Shown piece after piece: positions 28,032-37,010 of a DNA stretch of 64,000 nt. The position numbers and the translations under genes were made by a program. The DNA lies in assembly GCF_018100985.1 (NCBI RefSeq), contig NZ_JAGJEI010000007.1, positions 124,001-188,000 of the forward strand. The letters run 5' to 3'. Below the pieces are notes generated by a model that was not told the DNA's origin, made no database searches, and saw only the letters and a program-made list of their open reading frames with translations. This stretch comes from Pseudoalteromonas sp. MMG007 (GTDB taxonomy: Bacteria > Pseudomonadota > Gammaproteobacteria > Enterobacterales > Alteromonadaceae). The first letter of the stretch is position 1. Every line of letters begins with the position of its first letter.

Positions 28032-28695
28032 TTTAACTGCGCTGTGGTTAACAATTAAACTTGCCTTTATAACCGCTATATTACTACTCGCTTTTTGCAT
28101 TCCGGTTGCTTATAAGTTAGCTGGCTATAAAGGTAAGTTTAAACCTTTTTTAGAGGCATTAATTGCTATGCCTTTGGTACTACCGCCCACTTTATTAGGT
28201 TTTTACTTATTGGTTCTTTTTTCGCCTACGCACGCTTTTGGGCAGTTTTGGTTTTGGTTAACGGGTACACAGCTTGCGTTTAGTTTTCAAGGTGTGGTTA
28301 TTGGTTCTCTTTTTTATTCATTGCCGTTTGTAATGCAGCCTTTGGTTGCAGGTTTTAAACAAATAAACCAAACCTATAATGAAGCTGCAATCGCATTGGG
28401 GTTAAGCCACTATAAACGCTTTGTGTATTTAATTTTACCATTACTCAAGCCCAGTATTGGTAGTGCGTTTGCCTTGGGATTTGCGCATACATTGGGTGAA
28501 TTTGGTCTGGTATTAATGATTGGTGGTAATATTCAAGGGCAAACACAAGTGGTTTCTATTGCTTTGTACGACCATGTTGAATCGCTAAATTACGCGGCTG
28601 CGCATCAGCTTTCTCTTATATTATTGGCTATTTCATTTGCGTGTTTAGTGCTGTTGTTCAAATTTAATAAAAGCATCGTTGGGGTTAAACAATAA
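28018..28695 (+). CDS. modB: Molybdate ABC transporter permease ModB
   Basis: 225-residue inner-membrane permease with about five membrane segments and the EAA loop (NEAAIALGLSHYKRFVYLILPLLKPS) that docks on the ATPase. The PLVLPPTLLGFYLL block near the N-terminus is typical of ModB. The gene overlaps modA by 14 bp and ends 1 bp before modC, indicating translational coupling. Confidence 0.96.
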   Translation: MLQSDLTALWLTIKLAFITAILLLAFCIPVAYKLAGYKGKFKPFLEALIAMPLVLPPTLLGFYLLVLFSPTHAFGQFWFWLTGTQLAFSFQGVVIGSLFYSLPFVMQPLVAGFKQINQTYNEAAIALGLSHYKRFVYLILPLLKPSIGSAFALGFAHTLGEFGLVLMIGGNIQGQTQVVSIALYDHVESLNYAAAHQLSLILLAISFACLVLLFKFNKSIVGVKQ

Positions 28696-28696
28696 C

Positions 28697-29725
28697 ATGA
28701 TTAAATTAACCCTATTTAAAGCACTTAATAACTTTAATTTAGATATAAACCTGCAATTAGAGTCGTTTAATATTGCAGGTGTTTTTGGTCCGTCCGGATC
28801 AGGTAAGTCTACATTGCTGCGTTGTATTAGTGGCCTTGAAGGCAAGCAAAGTATTTATATTAATAATCAGCCTGTGCATCATTTACCTAGTGATAAACGC
28901 GGAGTAACACTGCAAGTGCAATCGTGTCCGTTATTTCCTCATTTAGATGTTGCCGGCAACTTAGCATTTACTCAAAAGCACTGCGCTAATAGGCAAACTG
29001 ACTTATCTGAGCAAGAAGTGATTACAGCTCTTGAGTTACAGCCACTTCTTAAACGCAATGTACAAAGTTTATCGGGCGGGGAGCGTCAACGAGTGGTGTT
29101 TGCACGCACTTTGTTAGCAGGTCAAAAGCTTATAATTTTAGATGAGCCGTTTAGTGCGCTCGACTGGCCACTTCGCTTTAAAATACTAACAACTATGAGT
29201 AATTTAGCAGCTAAATTTAACATTAAATTTATAATAGTGAGCCACTCTTTAAAGGAGCTTTTATTTTGCTGCGATACACTCATTCAGCTTGAAAAAGGTA
29301 AGGTGATAAACCAAGGGCCAAGTGGGTTAGTCGCCAAGGCTATTTATGTTAACAACAAACAAACACCCCTGAGCTTACTTAATTATGACATTATTAAATT
29401 TGATGAAAAATATGGTGTTTATCACCTTCAAATAAAACAAAGCGAGCAGCAGTTATTTGTATCCCCAAACGCCGTTGAGCAAGGTGGTAAGCTAGTTATA
29501 GAGAGCGAGCAAATTGCAATTAGTGCTATTAAACCAATACACTCAGAGAACACTAATGTATTGGTTTGTATACTGACTAGTGCTGAAGTTATTGATAGCA
29601 ATTGGCAGCTCACACTTAACGTAGATGGGCAAACATTGTATTGCTTACTTTCAGCAAGAGTATGGGATCAAAGTAATTATAACGTGGGCGATACACTTTA
29701 TGCCGCTATCCATAACCTAGAGTAA
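28697..29725 (+). CDS. modC: Molybdate ABC transporter ATPase ModC
   Basis: 342-residue ATPase with Walker A GPSGSGKST, signature LSGGERQR, Walker B LIILDEPFSALD and a switch His in IIVSHS. The C-terminal ~60 residues correspond to the molybdate-binding TOBE (Mop) domain. Start at ATG 28697, directly after the modB stop; an upstream TTG at 28679 lies inside modB. It is convergent with moeB. Confidence 0.95.
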   Translation: MIKLTLFKALNNFNLDINLQLESFNIAGVFGPSGSGKSTLLRCISGLEGKQSIYINNQPVHHLPSDKRGVTLQVQSCPLFPHLDVAGNLAFTQKHCANRQTDLSEQEVITALELQPLLKRNVQSLSGGERQRVVFARTLLAGQKLIILDEPFSALDWPLRFKILTTMSNLAAKFNIKFIIVSHSLKELLFCCDTLIQLEKGKVINQGPSGLVAKAIYVNNKQTPLSLLNYDIIKFDEKYGVYHLQIKQSEQQLFVSPNAVEQGGKLVIESEQIAISAIKPIHSENTNVLVCILTSAEVIDSNWQLTLNVDGQTLYCLLSARVWDQSNYNVGDTLYAAIHNLE

Positions 29726-29741
29726 ATAATTAAAACGCGAG

Positions 29742-30500
29742 CTACTTACTACACGTTGGACACTGACTGTTTTTAGGAATTTTAAAGCGGTTGAATTCCA
29801 TGCTGAGCCCATCCACCAGCAACAAATGTTCACTTAAGCTACTTGGCAAACCCGCCATAATTTTTAGTGCCTCTGTGGCCTGAATGCTGCCAATTAACCC
29901 TACGATTGGCGAGAGCACGCCCGATTCTGAGCAGCTTTGTGTTTGTTCATTAAAAAATTGCGATAAGCACGCGTAGCAGTGGCTATGCTGCTGCATGGTA
30001 AAGCAGGCAACTTGGCCTTCCATTCTAATTGCAGAGCCCGAAACGAGCGGTATTTTAGCCTTATAACAGGCGCTATTGAGTAAGTTACGTGTAGGCAAGT
30101 TATCAGAGCAATCGATTACTATGTCAATATTACTTAATAGCTCATCAAGGTTTGAGTTTTCACCTAAAAATGTATCGATTGTATGTATATCTATTTCATC
30201 ATTTAAGCTAGTTAATTGCGCCTTAGCTGCGTGTGTTTTTAAGCTACCCACATCTGTTTGCTTATAAAGCACCTGTCTTTGCAAGTTTGTCGCATCAACT
30301 ACATCGTTATCTACAAGCGTTAATGTTCCTACTCCTGATGCTGCTAAGTACTGTGCAACCGGGCAGCCTAAACCACCTAAACCAACTATAAGCGCATGAG
30401 ACTGCCACAGTTTTTCTTGTCCATCTATATCAAGTTGTACAAGCATAATGTGGCGAGAATAACGTAATTGCTGTTGATAAGTTAATGGCGGTTTTTGCAT
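29742..30500 (-). CDS. moeB: Molybdopterin-synthase adenylyltransferase MoeB
   Basis: Activates the C-terminal glycine of MoaD by adenylation. The 252-residue E1-like protein shows GLGGLGCPVAQYLAASGVG, the DxVDATNLQRQ region, IDCSDNLPTRN, and zinc-binding CxxC pairs (CYAC and CPTC near the C-terminus). ThiF is the main alternative, but the molybdenum gene context favours MoeB. Confidence 0.93.
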   Translation of the reverse strand: MQKPPLTYQQQLRYSRHIMLVQLDIDGQEKLWQSHALIVGLGGLGCPVAQYLAASGVGTLTLVDNDVVDATNLQRQVLYKQTDVGSLKTHAAKAQLTSLNDEIDIHTIDTFLGENSNLDELLSNIDIVIDCSDNLPTRNLLNSACYKAKIPLVSGSAIRMEGQVACFTMQQHSHCYACLSQFFNEQTQSCSESGVLSPIVGLIGSIQATEALKIMAGLPSSLSEHLLLVDGLSMEFNRFKIPKNSQCPTCSK

Positions 30501-30571
30501 AAATTTTTGCTCAAATTTTTTTGTAACAATACCAAGTAGTTAAAACCCAGAGCAAGTAAAGCTTTAAAAAT

Positions 30572-30616
30572 CTTTGCACTGTTAACGCACATTTAATCTG
30601 CTTTAGTAGTGCAAAG
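30572..30616. promoter_or_regulatory. Inverted repeat upstream of the narK promoter
   Basis: Exact 9-bp arms CTTTGCACT (30572-30580) and AGTGCAAAG (30608-30616), centred about 107 bp upstream of the predicted narK start. The GCAC/GTGC halves resemble NtrC half-sites, but their spacing is longer than the GCAC-N7-GTGC norm. A possible activator region. Confidence 0.45.
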
Positions 30617-30673
30617 CGAAATAATTATCAACTGTGAAAAATGCAAGTCTTTGAATCGGTTGATTAATAATTG

Positions 30674-30690
30674 TTGGCTTAGTAATTGCT
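30674..30690 (+). promoter_or_regulatory. Candidate sigma-54 promoter of narK
   Basis: TTGGCTTAGTAATTGCT has the GG-N10-GC spacing and the TTGG and TTGCT ends of the -24/-12 consensus. Transcription would begin near 30701, giving an 87-nt leader that contains a small stem-loop (CTACCAAAGTAG) but no terminator. Confidence 0.65.
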
Positions 30691-30787
30691 GAATGTGGTT
30701 AACGTTAATTTAACAACTAGCGCGGTTTATATGCTACCAAAGTAGTATGTGCTGCTTAAAACAACAATCGTTACAAGGAAAAATAAC

Positions 30788-32257
30788 ATGCAACCGAGTT
30801 CTGGGTTTAATCTCATATCGTTTAGCGGAAAAATGAAAATACTGCATTTAAGCTGGATGGTGTTTTTTATCTCATTTTTTGTCTGGTTTAACCATGCGCC
30901 ATTATTGGGTGCTATTGCAGGTTCGCTTGGCATCACTATGGCTCAAGTAAAAACACTCCTCATACTAAATGTGGCTTTAACCATTCCTGCCCGTGTTGTG
31001 GTTGGTATGCTAACCGATAAATTTGGACCTCGTATTGTTTACGCTGCACTACTTATTACGTGTAGTATTCCGTGTTTTATGTTTGCACTTGCAACAACGT
31101 TTGAGCAAGCAGCTATCGCCCGTTTTGCACTTGGCTTTATTGGTGCGGGTTTTGTTGTGGGCATTCGCATGGTGAGTGAATGGTTTCCAGCAAACGAGCT
31201 AGGTACAGCCGAAGGTATTTACGGAGGCTGGGGTAACTTTGGCTCAGCAGCCGCCGCTATGTTACTGCCAATATTAGCGCTTATGTTTGGTGGCGAAGAT
31301 GGCTGGCGTTATGCGGTCGGTGTAACAGGTGTATTAAGCGTAATATTTGGTGTTATTTGGTATATAAACGTAACTGATACGCCTAAAGGCGGCACATACT
31401 TTAAGCCTAAAAAAGTAGGGGCAATGGAAGTAACCAGTAAAGGTGACTTTGTACTACTACTTATAATGAAACTCCCTATGTATGGTGCATTGGCGTTACT
31501 TACCTGGAAGCTGTCTCCTACTGGCGCAAACTTACTTTCTGAAAATTTTGTAATTGGCACATACGTGTTTTTAGTGCTGCTTTATATTTACGAAGTGTAT
31601 AAAACGTTTGATATAAACGGCCATATTTTTAAACAACCTGTTCCAGAATCTCATCGTTACGACTTTAAGCAAGTTGCTGTTTTAAATATTCTTTATTTTA
31701 CTACATTTGGCTCAGAGCTAGCTGTTGTATCTATGCTGCCATTATTTTTTATGGAAGTATTTGGTCTTGATATGGTGTACGCAGGCTTATTAGCATCAGC
31801 TTATGCATTTATGAACTTAGCCTCTCGCCCTGGTGGTGGTTGGATTTCAGATAGAATGGGTCGTCGTAAAACACTTATTGTACTTACCACAGGCCTAGCT
31901 GTAGGTTACTTTGTTATGGGCTTAGTTGACGCAAGCTGGCCGCTTTGGCTTGCTGTTGCCGCTGCTATGGCGTGTTCGTTTTTTGTTCAAGCAGGGGAAG
32001 GCGCAGTATTTGCCGCAGTGCCACTTATTAAACGTCGTTTAACGGGTCAAATTGCAGGTATGACAGGTGCCTACGGTAATGTAGGGGCTGTTGTATATTT
32101 AACGGCGCTCTCGTTAGTTGATTACCAAACATTCTTTATGATTATCGCTGCGAGTGCATTGTTAGGTTTAGGTGCATTATTTTTCATGAAAGAACCAGAT
32201 GGCCACATCACTGAAGTAAACGAAGATGGCTCCGTTGAACTTATTTCTGTGACTTAG
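30788..32257 (+). CDS. narK: Nitrate/nitrite transporter, NarK/NasA type (MFS)
   Basis: 489-residue major facilitator protein of the nitrate/nitrite porter family, about 12 membrane helices. The two family signatures are visible: [15 protein letters not shown] and [14 protein letters not shown], plus [15 protein letters not shown] in the first cytoplasmic loop and [14 protein letters not shown] in the second half. Start at ATG 30788 with AAGGA 8 bp before it. It begins a three-gene unit with a kinase fusion and a porin. Import of nitrate for assimilation is inferred from nasA nearby. Confidence 0.94.
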   Translation: MQPSSGFNLISFSGKMKILHLSWMVFFISFFVWFNHAPLLGAIAGSLGITMAQVKTLLILNVALTIPARVVVGMLTDKFGPRIVYAALLITCSIPCFMFALATTFEQAAIARFALGFIGAGFVVGIRMVSEWFPANELGTAEGIYGGWGNFGSAAAAMLLPILALMFGGEDGWRYAVGVTGVLSVIFGVIWYINVTDTPKGGTYFKPKKVGAMEVTSKGDFVLLLIMKLPMYGALALLTWKLSPTGANLLSENFVIGTYVFLVLLYIYEVYKTFDINGHIFKQPVPESHRYDFKQVAVLNILYFTTFGSELAVVSMLPLFFMEVFGLDMVYAGLLASAYAFMNLASRPGGGWISDRMGRRKTLIVLTTGLAVGYFVMGLVDASWPLWLAVAAAMACSFFVQAGEGAVFAAVPLIKRRLTGQIAGMTGAYGNVGAVVYLTALSLVDYQTFFMIIAASALLGLGALFFMKEPDGHITEVNEDGSVELISVT

Positions 32258-32266
32258 GGCATAATT

Positions 32267-34006
32267 ATGTTTGATGAAACCCAAAAAGCCAGCGCACTTA
32301 CAAACGAACTTAACGTTGAGTTTGGTGGGCACAGCAGCAAAGGTATAAAAACCGAAAACCAAGATGCGTTTGCTGCCCTTAATACTCAAGCGCAAGAAAA
32401 AGAGTCAAAAGGGATTATTGCCTGCTTGGCCGATGGGTGTTCATCAGCAAAAAATGCTAAACAAGCGTCACAGTTATCGGTAACGCACTTTATAAATGAG
32501 TATTTAAATACACCACCAAGTTGGGCCGTTAAAAAGTCGGTATCTAAGGTATTGGCCAGTTTAAATCAGTGGCTGTATTCGCAATCGGTTAATTACAATC
32601 ACCTTGGCCAGCGCCAAGCAGATTGGATGACCACGTTTACAGCGCTTATTTTAAAATCGGCTACGGGTTATATTTTTCATTTAGGTGATACCCGAATTAC
32701 GCGTTTACGGACAAAAAATATGGAGGCGATAACTCGCGACCATAAAGTAAATGATACCCTAACGCGGGCTTTAGGCGCACAGCTTCATCAAGAAATTGAT
32801 GTATACGAAGTTGAACTTAAAGCTGATGATATTTATATACTTACCTGCGATGGTGTACATGATGTGTTGCAATACAGTGATATACAAAAGCTAATTGATG
32901 AGCATACTAATTTAGAGCACGCAGCAAAAGCAGTGACAGAGCTTGCCATAACAAGAGGCAGTGACGACAACGTAAGCTGCTTACTTGTAAAAGTGAATAG
33001 TATTGCAAAACAAAATTTAGACGAGTTATATCACTCTTTAACTAGGCGAAAAATTCCGCCACCGTTAAAGGTTGGCCAAAAAATTGATGACTTTACTGTT
33101 ATCCGTGAATTACATGCTAGTAGCCGCTCGCACATTTATTTAGTGCAACAAACACCCGATACGCCGCCTGTTGTATTGAAGGCGCCTTCGATAAATTTTG
33201 AAGACGACGTGCACTACCTTCAAGGCTTTATAAGAGAAGGCTGGGTAGGCCAGCGTATTAATCATCCCAATGTAATGAAAGTTTTAAATACGCAATCGCA
33301 AAGCCGATTTTTATATCATATTTGCGAATACATGGACGGGCAAACACTCAGTGATTGGAAGCATGATGTGCCGCATCCAGAAATTACCCAAGTGCGCAGT
33401 ATTATTGAACAAATAGTACAAGCACTTAGAGCGTTTCAGCGTTTGGATATGGTGCATCGCGATTTAAAACTCGATAACGTGATGATAGACGCTCACGGCA
33501 AAGTAACATTAATCGATTACGGCACCGTAAGTGTTGCGGCTATGGATGAGTCGGTAAAGCAAATTGCTGATGATTGCCCGCAAGGTACGGTAGATTACAC
33601 CGCACCAGAGACGCTTATAACGATGCACGCCGATTTTAAAAGTGATTTATTTTCGCTAGGCGTTGTTGCGTACGAATTATTATGTTCAAAATTGCCGTAT
33701 CAGCCACTCGCGCATAATCATGTACCAAAAGATTACAGTCACTGGCAATACACAAGTATTCAAAAGCACAGAGCAGATATCCCGTTTTGGTTAGATCAGG
33801 CTTTAATGAAAGCATTGGCTCCCAAACCCGAATTCAGATACCACGCATTTTCTGAGTTTATAAGTGATATCAATAAACCTAACCCACATTTAAAAAGTAC
33901 CGCCCCGAAAGACTCAATAATGAAACGCGATCCAGTTTTAGTCTGGAAAAGTATTTCGTTGTGTTTATTTATAGCCTTGATGTGCGTACTCATAATTAAA
34001 AATTAA
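32267..34006 (+). CDS. PP2C phosphatase - Ser/Thr kinase fusion, membrane anchored
   Basis: 579 residues. N-terminal PP2C phosphatase (about 18-243) with metal residues in LADGCSSAKNA (Asp56), HLGDTR (Asp141), LTCDGVHD (Asp195) and GSDDN (232-235). C-terminal eukaryotic-like kinase (about 265-540): Lys305, HRDLKLDN (397-404; Asp399, Asn404), a DYG in place of DFG (417-419) and APE (446-448). The glycine-rich loop is replaced by HASSRSHIYLV. A single membrane helix (558-577) ends the protein. It lies 9 bp after narK and 9 bp before a porin gene; from memory, related kinases neighbour nas genes in Pseudomonas. A regulatory role in nitrate uptake is inferred. Confidence 0.92.
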   Translation: MFDETQKASALTNELNVEFGGHSSKGIKTENQDAFAALNTQAQEKESKGIIACLADGCSSAKNAKQASQLSVTHFINEYLNTPPSWAVKKSVSKVLASLNQWLYSQSVNYNHLGQRQADWMTTFTALILKSATGYIFHLGDTRITRLRTKNMEAITRDHKVNDTLTRALGAQLHQEIDVYEVELKADDIYILTCDGVHDVLQYSDIQKLIDEHTNLEHAAKAVTELAITRGSDDNVSCLLVKVNSIAKQNLDELYHSLTRRKIPPPLKVGQKIDDFTVIRELHASSRSHIYLVQQTPDTPPVVLKAPSINFEDDVHYLQGFIREGWVGQRINHPNVMKVLNTQSQSRFLYHICEYMDGQTLSDWKHDVPHPEITQVRSIIEQIVQALRAFQRLDMVHRDLKLDNVMIDAHGKVTLIDYGTVSVAAMDESVKQIADDCPQGTVDYTAPETLITMHADFKSDLFSLGVVAYELLCSKLPYQPLAHNHVPKDYSHWQYTSIQKHRADIPFWLDQALMKALAPKPEFRYHAFSEFISDINKPNPHLKSTAPKDSIMKRDPVLVWKSISLCLFIALMCVLIIKN

Positions 34007-34015
34007 GAGATAAAC

Positions 34016-35209
34016 ATGTTTAATCATAAAAAAAACTTACCTATTATTTTTATACTGGGTAGCTTAACTGCGCCTTCAATAAGCCAAGCGGCGCAAACCG
34101 ATCTCAACTTTAGACTGCGTTTTGAAAGCGCAGAGCAAGATAACGCACTAAAAGATGCAAGTAGTTTAACGCTGCGTACACGCCTTACTCATAAAACAGA
34201 TGAAGTGAATGGGTTTTCTGCACTTATTGAAGTTGAAGACAGCCGAAGCCTGTTAGGTGTGGACGATTACAATAATACACTGGGTAAAAATACTAATTAC
34301 TCAGTAATAGCCGACCCAGAAACCACAGAGGTAGATCAGGGTTTTATAAAATACGCCAAAGATGCTTTAGCAATTAAAGTGGGTAGGCAAGTAATAGCAC
34401 TTGATGGGCAACGGTTTGTGGGCCATGTTGGCTTTAGGCAAGACAGACAAACCTTTGATGCTGCTACAGTAAATTACACGTTTAATGATATTAACTTGCA
34501 CTATAGCTACATAAGCAAGCGCAACCGTATATTTGCCGATAGCAAAGATATTGATTCATCCGATCACCTTATAAATGCAAGCTTTAAAACAAGCGTGGGT
34601 AAGGTAGTTTTATACAGTTATTTATTAAGTAACGACGCAGTAGATGATGACAGCTTAGATACCTATGGCGTGTCTTTTAATGGAAATAAAACGCTCAGTG
34701 ATATTAAATTTTACTATAAAGCAGAGTACGCCACGCAATCTGCATCAACTAGCATGAGTGATTTTGACGCGGATTATTATGCATTTGAAGGCGGGATAGA
34801 TTTAGGCGGTTTAGGTATTGAAACCGTTACATTAAAAGCCGGTATTGAATCACTGGGTTCTGATAATGGCGATTATGGTTTTGCTACGCCGCTTGCCACA
34901 ATGCATAAATTTAATGGTTGGGCTGATACGTTTTTAGCAACTCCTGCACAAGGACTTGATGACACTTATGTAAGCTTAAATGGTAAAGCCTTTGGCGGTA
35001 AATGGTTAGTGGCGTATCACAACTTTGATGCAAACGACAGCGTCAATGGGGTTGATGATTTAGGCTCAGAGCTTAATGTGCAATACGTTAAGCCTATTAA
35101 TAAAACCTATGCCGTGGGCGCTAAATATGCAGATTATTCAGCAGGCGACAATGCGGCGGGCAAAGTTGACACCCAAAAACTGTGGGTGTGGGTAAGCGCC
35201 AAATTTTGA
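34016..35209 (+). CDS. Outer-membrane porin of the nitrate cluster
   Basis: 397-residue precursor with a Sec signal (MFNHKKNLPI ... ISQA-AQ). The mature protein begins with strand-like LNFRLRFESAEQ and contains ITLRTRLTHK-like, VGRQVIALDGQRFVGHVGFRQDRQTFDAATVNY and C-terminal ...KLWVWVSAKF, ending in Phe as barrels do. It resembles alginate-export/OprD-like porins in general style. It is the last gene of the narK unit, which suggests entry of nitrate or another anion across the outer membrane; this is inference. Confidence 0.82.
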   Translation: MFNHKKNLPIIFILGSLTAPSISQAAQTDLNFRLRFESAEQDNALKDASSLTLRTRLTHKTDEVNGFSALIEVEDSRSLLGVDDYNNTLGKNTNYSVIADPETTEVDQGFIKYAKDALAIKVGRQVIALDGQRFVGHVGFRQDRQTFDAATVNYTFNDINLHYSYISKRNRIFADSKDIDSSDHLINASFKTSVGKVVLYSYLLSNDAVDDDSLDTYGVSFNGNKTLSDIKFYYKAEYATQSASTSMSDFDADYYAFEGGIDLGGLGIETVTLKAGIESLGSDNGDYGFATPLATMHKFNGWADTFLATPAQGLDDTYVSLNGKAFGGKWLVAYHNFDANDSVNGVDDLGSELNVQYVKPINKTYAVGAKYADYSAGDNAAGKVDTQKLWVWVSAKF

Positions 35210-35368
35210 GTACTTACACAAGTACTTAAACACAGGTATTTAGGCACAGTTTAATCCTCGTAATTTAACGTGTTACAAGTTGGTGCAATAGCGCCAGCTT
35301 GTGGTGCTATCATCTTATTTTCACTGCACCAAGTTGGATAACTTGCTGAAATATAATGCTTATATATC

Positions 35369-35384
35369 TGGCTTGCATATTGCT
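35369..35384 (+). promoter_or_regulatory. Candidate sigma-54 promoter of the nasC-nasA-moa operon
   Basis: TGGCTTGCATATTGCT shows GG-N10-GC with TGGC and TTGCT ends. The predicted start is near 35395, 68 bp before the nasC ATG. Upstream lie TTGGTGCA and TGCACCAA half-site-like sequences (around 35280-35335) arranged as an inverted repeat. Confidence 0.6.
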
Positions 35385-35462
35385 ATAACAACCACATAAC
35401 AAATTATACGTTTGAAGTATTAATTTATGCATTTAGTACTTTAAATCAAACAGGTGATTTTA

Positions 35463-36989
35463 ATGCCAATTAAGCAGCGTGTTGTCGTCGTAGGAAACGG
35501 AATGGTGGGGCATCATTTTGTACAGCAACTAGTGTCGCAACAAGGTGATAGCAAAAACATTGATATTACAGTGCTCAGCGGTGAAGACCGCCTCGCTTAT
35601 GACCGCGTTCAGCTCTCGTCGTTTTTTAAAGGTAAAACCGAAGACGATTTAGCACTTACCTGCAGTAAAACCTATCAAGATTGGCAAGTGAGTTTTCATA
35701 CTCATTCTAAAGTGGTTGATATAAACCGAGATACAAAAACGGTGACTACTTCAAAAGGTGAGTCATTTACGTACGACAAGCTAATACTGGCAACGGGCTC
35801 ATTTGCATTCGTGCCACCCATTCCAGGTAAAGATCGTGAGCATTGCCTAGTTTACAGAACCATTAACGATTTACACGCCATAAAAAAATCAGCACAAGGT
35901 AGTAAAGTCGGCGTGGTTATTGGTGGTGGCTTATTAGGACTAGAAGCCGCAAATGCCTTAAAGCAGCTTGGCTTGCAAACTCATGTAATAGAATTTGCGC
36001 CACAACTTATGGGTGTACAAATAGACGGGGCTGGTGGGCGGTTACTTAAAAATAAAATTACTGAGCTTGGTGTTACAGTGCATACCTCAGTGGCTACAGA
36101 GCAAATTATTGAGGGTGAAAATAGCCGTTATAAAATGTGCTTTAAGGGTGGTCAAACCCTAGAAACCGACATGATAGTGTTTTCAGCTGGTATTCGTCCA
36201 TACGATAACTTGGCTCGCGAGTTTAATTTAGAATTAGGTGAGCGCGGCGGCATAGTAATAAACAATCATTGCCAAACGAGTGATAAAAACATATACGCAA
36301 TAGGCGAATGCGCCCTTTGGAATAACTTTATTTTTGGACTTGTAGCACCGGGCTACGCTATGGCAAAAGTAGCGGCAGGGCATGTTTTAAAACAGCTTTT
36401 TTCAAGTACTGCTTCAGACACACCTTTAAGCAATTATTCAAACAATACTGATGAATTTAGCGGCGCCGATATGAGCACAAAGCTTAAATTAATGGGCGTT
36501 GAAGTAGGCTCAATTGGTGATGCCCACGCCCGCAGTGAAGGCGCAATTAGCTATTACTTTGAAGATCAGCCAAACGGTATTTACAAAAAAATAGTCATCA
36601 ATGAGCAAGGCAACAAACTTATAGGTGCTGTACTTGTTGGCGATACCAGTGATTACGATAATTTATTGCAGTACCACTTAAATAGTATAGAGCTTAGTGT
36701 GCCTGCAGAGTCGTTAATAATGCCACTTGCAGGTGAAACCGGCGAACTAAGCGCTGATGATTTACCAAGTGATGCCATTATTTGTGCGTGCCACAAAGTG
36801 ACAAAACACACTATTGAACACGCTGTTATGCAAGGCTGTAGTGACTTAAATACAGTGCAACAAGCCACTAAGGCAAGTACGGGGTGTGGAGGCTGTGAAA
36901 AATTAGTGCAAAGCGTTATCAGTAGCGCACTTAATAATAAAATTGCCACGCTAACGCCAGTAGATGAGCCTGTATCACAAAGCGCTTAA
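35463..36989 (+). CDS. nasC: Nitrate reductase electron-transfer subunit (NasC/NirB N-terminal type)
   Basis: 508-residue FAD/NAD(P)H oxidoreductase. Start at ATG 35463 (MPIKQRVVVVG), with AGGTG upstream. It has the FAD motif VVVVGNGMVGHHF, an NAD motif VVIGGGLLGLEAANALKQLG, GADMSTKLKLMGVEVGSIGDAH, and a C-terminal BFD-type 2Fe-2S domain (Cys441, Cys443, Cys475, Cys478). It matches the N-terminal half of NirB but lacks the sirohaem domains, like NasC of Klebsiella. It lies 21 bp upstream of nasA, so electron supply from NAD(P)H to nitrate reductase is inferred. Confidence 0.9.
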   Translation: MPIKQRVVVVGNGMVGHHFVQQLVSQQGDSKNIDITVLSGEDRLAYDRVQLSSFFKGKTEDDLALTCSKTYQDWQVSFHTHSKVVDINRDTKTVTTSKGESFTYDKLILATGSFAFVPPIPGKDREHCLVYRTINDLHAIKKSAQGSKVGVVIGGGLLGLEAANALKQLGLQTHVIEFAPQLMGVQIDGAGGRLLKNKITELGVTVHTSVATEQIIEGENSRYKMCFKGGQTLETDMIVFSAGIRPYDNLAREFNLELGERGGIVINNHCQTSDKNIYAIGECALWNNFIFGLVAPGYAMAKVAAGHVLKQLFSSTASDTPLSNYSNNTDEFSGADMSTKLKLMGVEVGSIGDAHARSEGAISYYFEDQPNGIYKKIVINEQGNKLIGAVLVGDTSDYDNLLQYHLNSIELSVPAESLIMPLAGETGELSADDLPSDAIICACHKVTKHTIEHAVMQGCSDLNTVQQATKASTGCGGCEKLVQSVISSALNNKIATLTPVDEPVSQSA

Positions 36990-37010
36990 CACTCACAATA
37001 AGAGAGCAGT

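Noticed and set aside
35210..35225. GTACTT-ACAC-AAGTAC hairpin after the porin gene
   Set aside because: Six AT-rich pairs and no T-run, so it was not accepted as a terminator.
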